From Prolixibacteraceae bacterium (GTDB taxonomy: Bacteria; Bacteroidota; Bacteroidia; Bacteroidales; Prolixibacteraceae): 44,285 bases of DNA. Positions 43,292-44,285 of this stretch are shown here, one piece after another. The notes under the pieces were generated by a model that saw nothing but the letters and a program-made list of their open reading frames with translations, had not been told where the DNA came from and did no database searches. A program made the position numbers and the translations under genes. The stretch spans positions 1 through 44,285 of the forward strand of contig JANQHI010000044.1 in assembly GCA_028282705.1 (NCBI GenBank). The letters run 5' to 3'. Each line of letters begins with the position of its first letter. The first letter of the stretch is position 1.

Positions 43292-44065
43292 ATGAAGATA
43301 CTGATTGTTGAGGATGAACCATTAGCAGCTGCACAACTTGCTGCACACCTCTCAGCTTTAAGGACTGAGGCACAAATATTGGGTGTTTGTGACACAGTTA
43401 AATCTGCTATGGCTTGGTTTCAGGATAATGAAATACCTGACCTGGCTTTTTTTGATATCCAGCTGGGAGATGGGTTAAGTTTTGAAATCTTTGACAAAGT
43501 TGAATTTAGCACCCCAGTAATTTTTACCACAGCTTTTGACCAATATGCAATCAAAGCTTTTAAAGTGAATAGCATTGATTACCTACTGAAACCTATTGAC
43601 AGGGCAGAACTGGAAAAGGCTTTGATAAAATTTGAAAATATTAGTGCCCCTACATTACCCAATTTTACTGTGGAAACATTAAAAGAAATTGTAACCTCAC
43701 TTCAGCAAAAAAAATATAAAAACAGGTTCCTTGTAAAAGTCGGGGTGCGCATAAAAATTATTGAAGCCACTGAGGTACTCTATTTTTATAGCTATCAAAA
43801 GGGGACTTATACCAAACTAAATGATGGCAAGGAGTACCTGCTGGATTACAGCTTGGAACTGTTGGAAGAGATGGTTAACCCTTCTGAGTTTTTCAGGATA
43901 AACAGGAAATACCTGGTCAAATTAGATAGCATAAAAGATGTTATATCTTACAGTAATTCAAGGTTAAAACTAAAGGTTTCATATCCTGTTGATGATGGCT
44001 TCCTGGTTGCACGCGAAAAAGTTAAACAGTTTAAGCATTGGCTTGAAGGGGAATTATGGAAGTAA
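43292..44065 (+). CDS. LytTR-family response regulator
   Basis: A 257-residue regulator: receiver domain at about 1-120 with acidic pocket VEDEP, phospho-acceptor D55 in LAFFDIQLGDG and K of LLKPIDRAE, then a LytTR DNA-binding domain at about 155-255 (FYSYQKGTYTKL, FFRINRKYLVKLDSI). It is the partner of the LytS-type kinase one base upstream. Targets are unknown; the TonB receptor upstream is the nearest candidate. Confidence 0.95.
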   Translation: MKILIVEDEPLAAAQLAAHLSALRTEAQILGVCDTVKSAMAWFQDNEIPDLAFFDIQLGDGLSFEIFDKVEFSTPVIFTTAFDQYAIKAFKVNSIDYLLKPIDRAELEKALIKFENISAPTLPNFTVETLKEIVTSLQQKKYKNRFLVKVGVRIKIIEATEVLYFYSYQKGTYTKLNDGKEYLLDYSLELLEEMVNPSEFFRINRKYLVKLDSIKDVISYSNSRLKLKVSYPVDDGFLVAREKVKQFKHWLEGELWK

Positions 44066-44188
44066 CATATTGATTATCAGTAGCGAATCTCCATTTTTCT
44101 TACATAACTAAAGCTATGGAAGGGAAATTAGTTGAAGTCTATTGTAATCAAAATGTTACTAGCAGTTTTTCAATTTAGCTTTTGACAA

Positions 44189-44285
44189 TGTAAGCTTCCC
44201 TAAAAACAGGACAGTTTAAAAGTAGACAAATAAACGTTAATTTTGAACTGTTAAAAGATGAAGAAGAAAAGATTTACACCACAAC
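44189..44285 (+). mobile_element. Probable left end of an IS3-family insertion sequence, cut by the window edge
   Basis: From 44189 the DNA reads TGTAAGCTTCCC, then AAAAACAGGACAGTTTA, resembling the terminal repeats of IS3-group elements (TG start, then a GGACAGTTT-type segment). A start codon at 44258 opens MKKKRFTPQ, as in many IS3 OrfA proteins, but only nine codons are in the window. Judged from general pattern only. 44066-44188 holds nothing recognisable. Confidence 0.5.
44258..44285 (+). CDS. Partial IS3-type transposase OrfA (N-terminus only)
   Basis: Nine codons, MKKKRFTPQ, run off the window edge. The wording matches the opening of helix-turn-helix OrfA proteins of IS3-family elements. 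Nothing more can be said from so short a stretch. Confidence 0.4.

Noticed and set aside
1-44285. CRISPR array, rRNA, prophage or replication origin
   Set aside because: No regularly spaced repeats, rRNA-like stretch, phage structural genes or DnaA-box cluster were seen on reading both strands.

Overview
The window reads as chromosomal DNA of a member of the phylum Bacteroidota, probably a Cytophagales- or Marinilabiliales-like environmental lineage (a guess; there is no marker gene to place it further). Supporting signs are a SusC/SusD pair, a DUF5690-type MFS protein, LytS/LytTR regulation, lipoprotein signals, no obvious Shine-Dalgarno sequences, and several exact matches to the Bacteroidota -7 promoter element TAnnTTTG at transcript heads. 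Most of the DNA is low in CpG.

Layout. (1) 1-2308: a TetR regulator and a radical SAM/SPASM protein, each preceded by the same operator-like palindrome (ACAGAC-N4-TTGTCT). This module is far richer in CpG than its surroundings and is followed by a mosaic of palindromic repeats (2309-2652), so it looks acquired. (2) 2653-8363: a secreted GH20 hexosaminidase, a secreted metallo-beta-lactamase-fold protein with a TPR-like tail, a WD40-like/PD40 periplasmic protein, and UDP-glucose 6-dehydrogenase. (3) 8431-25181: the most notable region, about 17 kb that reads as a phosphonate utilisation locus built like a polysaccharide-utilisation locus. (4) 25376-26861: a frameshifted NmrA/SDR-type gene and a hotdog thioesterase, then tRNA-Pro(CGG) at 27099-27172. 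(5) 27254-32019: an arsenic island with an organoarsenical part (arsR, arsEFG-like, arsP) and an inorganic part (arsR, arsC, acr3), each part with its own palindromic ArsR operators. (6) 32232-44065: a lipoprotein, a GMC oxidoreductase, YceI and pirin, an AraC regulator divergent from a sodium:solute symporter, a TonB-dependent receptor, a small helical secreted protein, and a LytS/LytTR two-component pair. (7) 44189-44285: the probable left end of an IS3-family element, cut by the window edge.

The phosphonate locus. A divergent promoter region at 23676-23886 separates a rightward unit (XRE-cupin regulator, PhnX-type phosphonoacetaldehyde hydrolase) from a long leftward series: MFS/DUF5690 transporter, PhnW, Tat-type calcineurin phosphoesterase, small secreted protein, SusC, SusD, [terminator], membrane-anchored alkaline-phosphatase-superfamily phosphodiesterase with CHB_HEX and PA14 domains, GDPD/PI-PLC-like plus metallo-beta-lactamase fusion, secreted PHP phosphoesterase, and a class-III PLP enzyme best read as PbfA. 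Inferred flow: SusCD captures a 2-aminoethylphosphonate (AEP)-bearing lipid, glycan or headgroup; four exported phosphoesterases of unrelated folds cut it; the MFS protein carries AEP or hydroxy-AEP into the cytoplasm; PhnW (AEP) and PbfA (1-hydroxy-AEP) both yield phosphonoacetaldehyde; PhnX breaks its C-P bond to acetaldehyde and phosphate. The PhnW and PhnX assignments rest on visible motifs. The SusCD substrate and the transporter role are inference from gene context.
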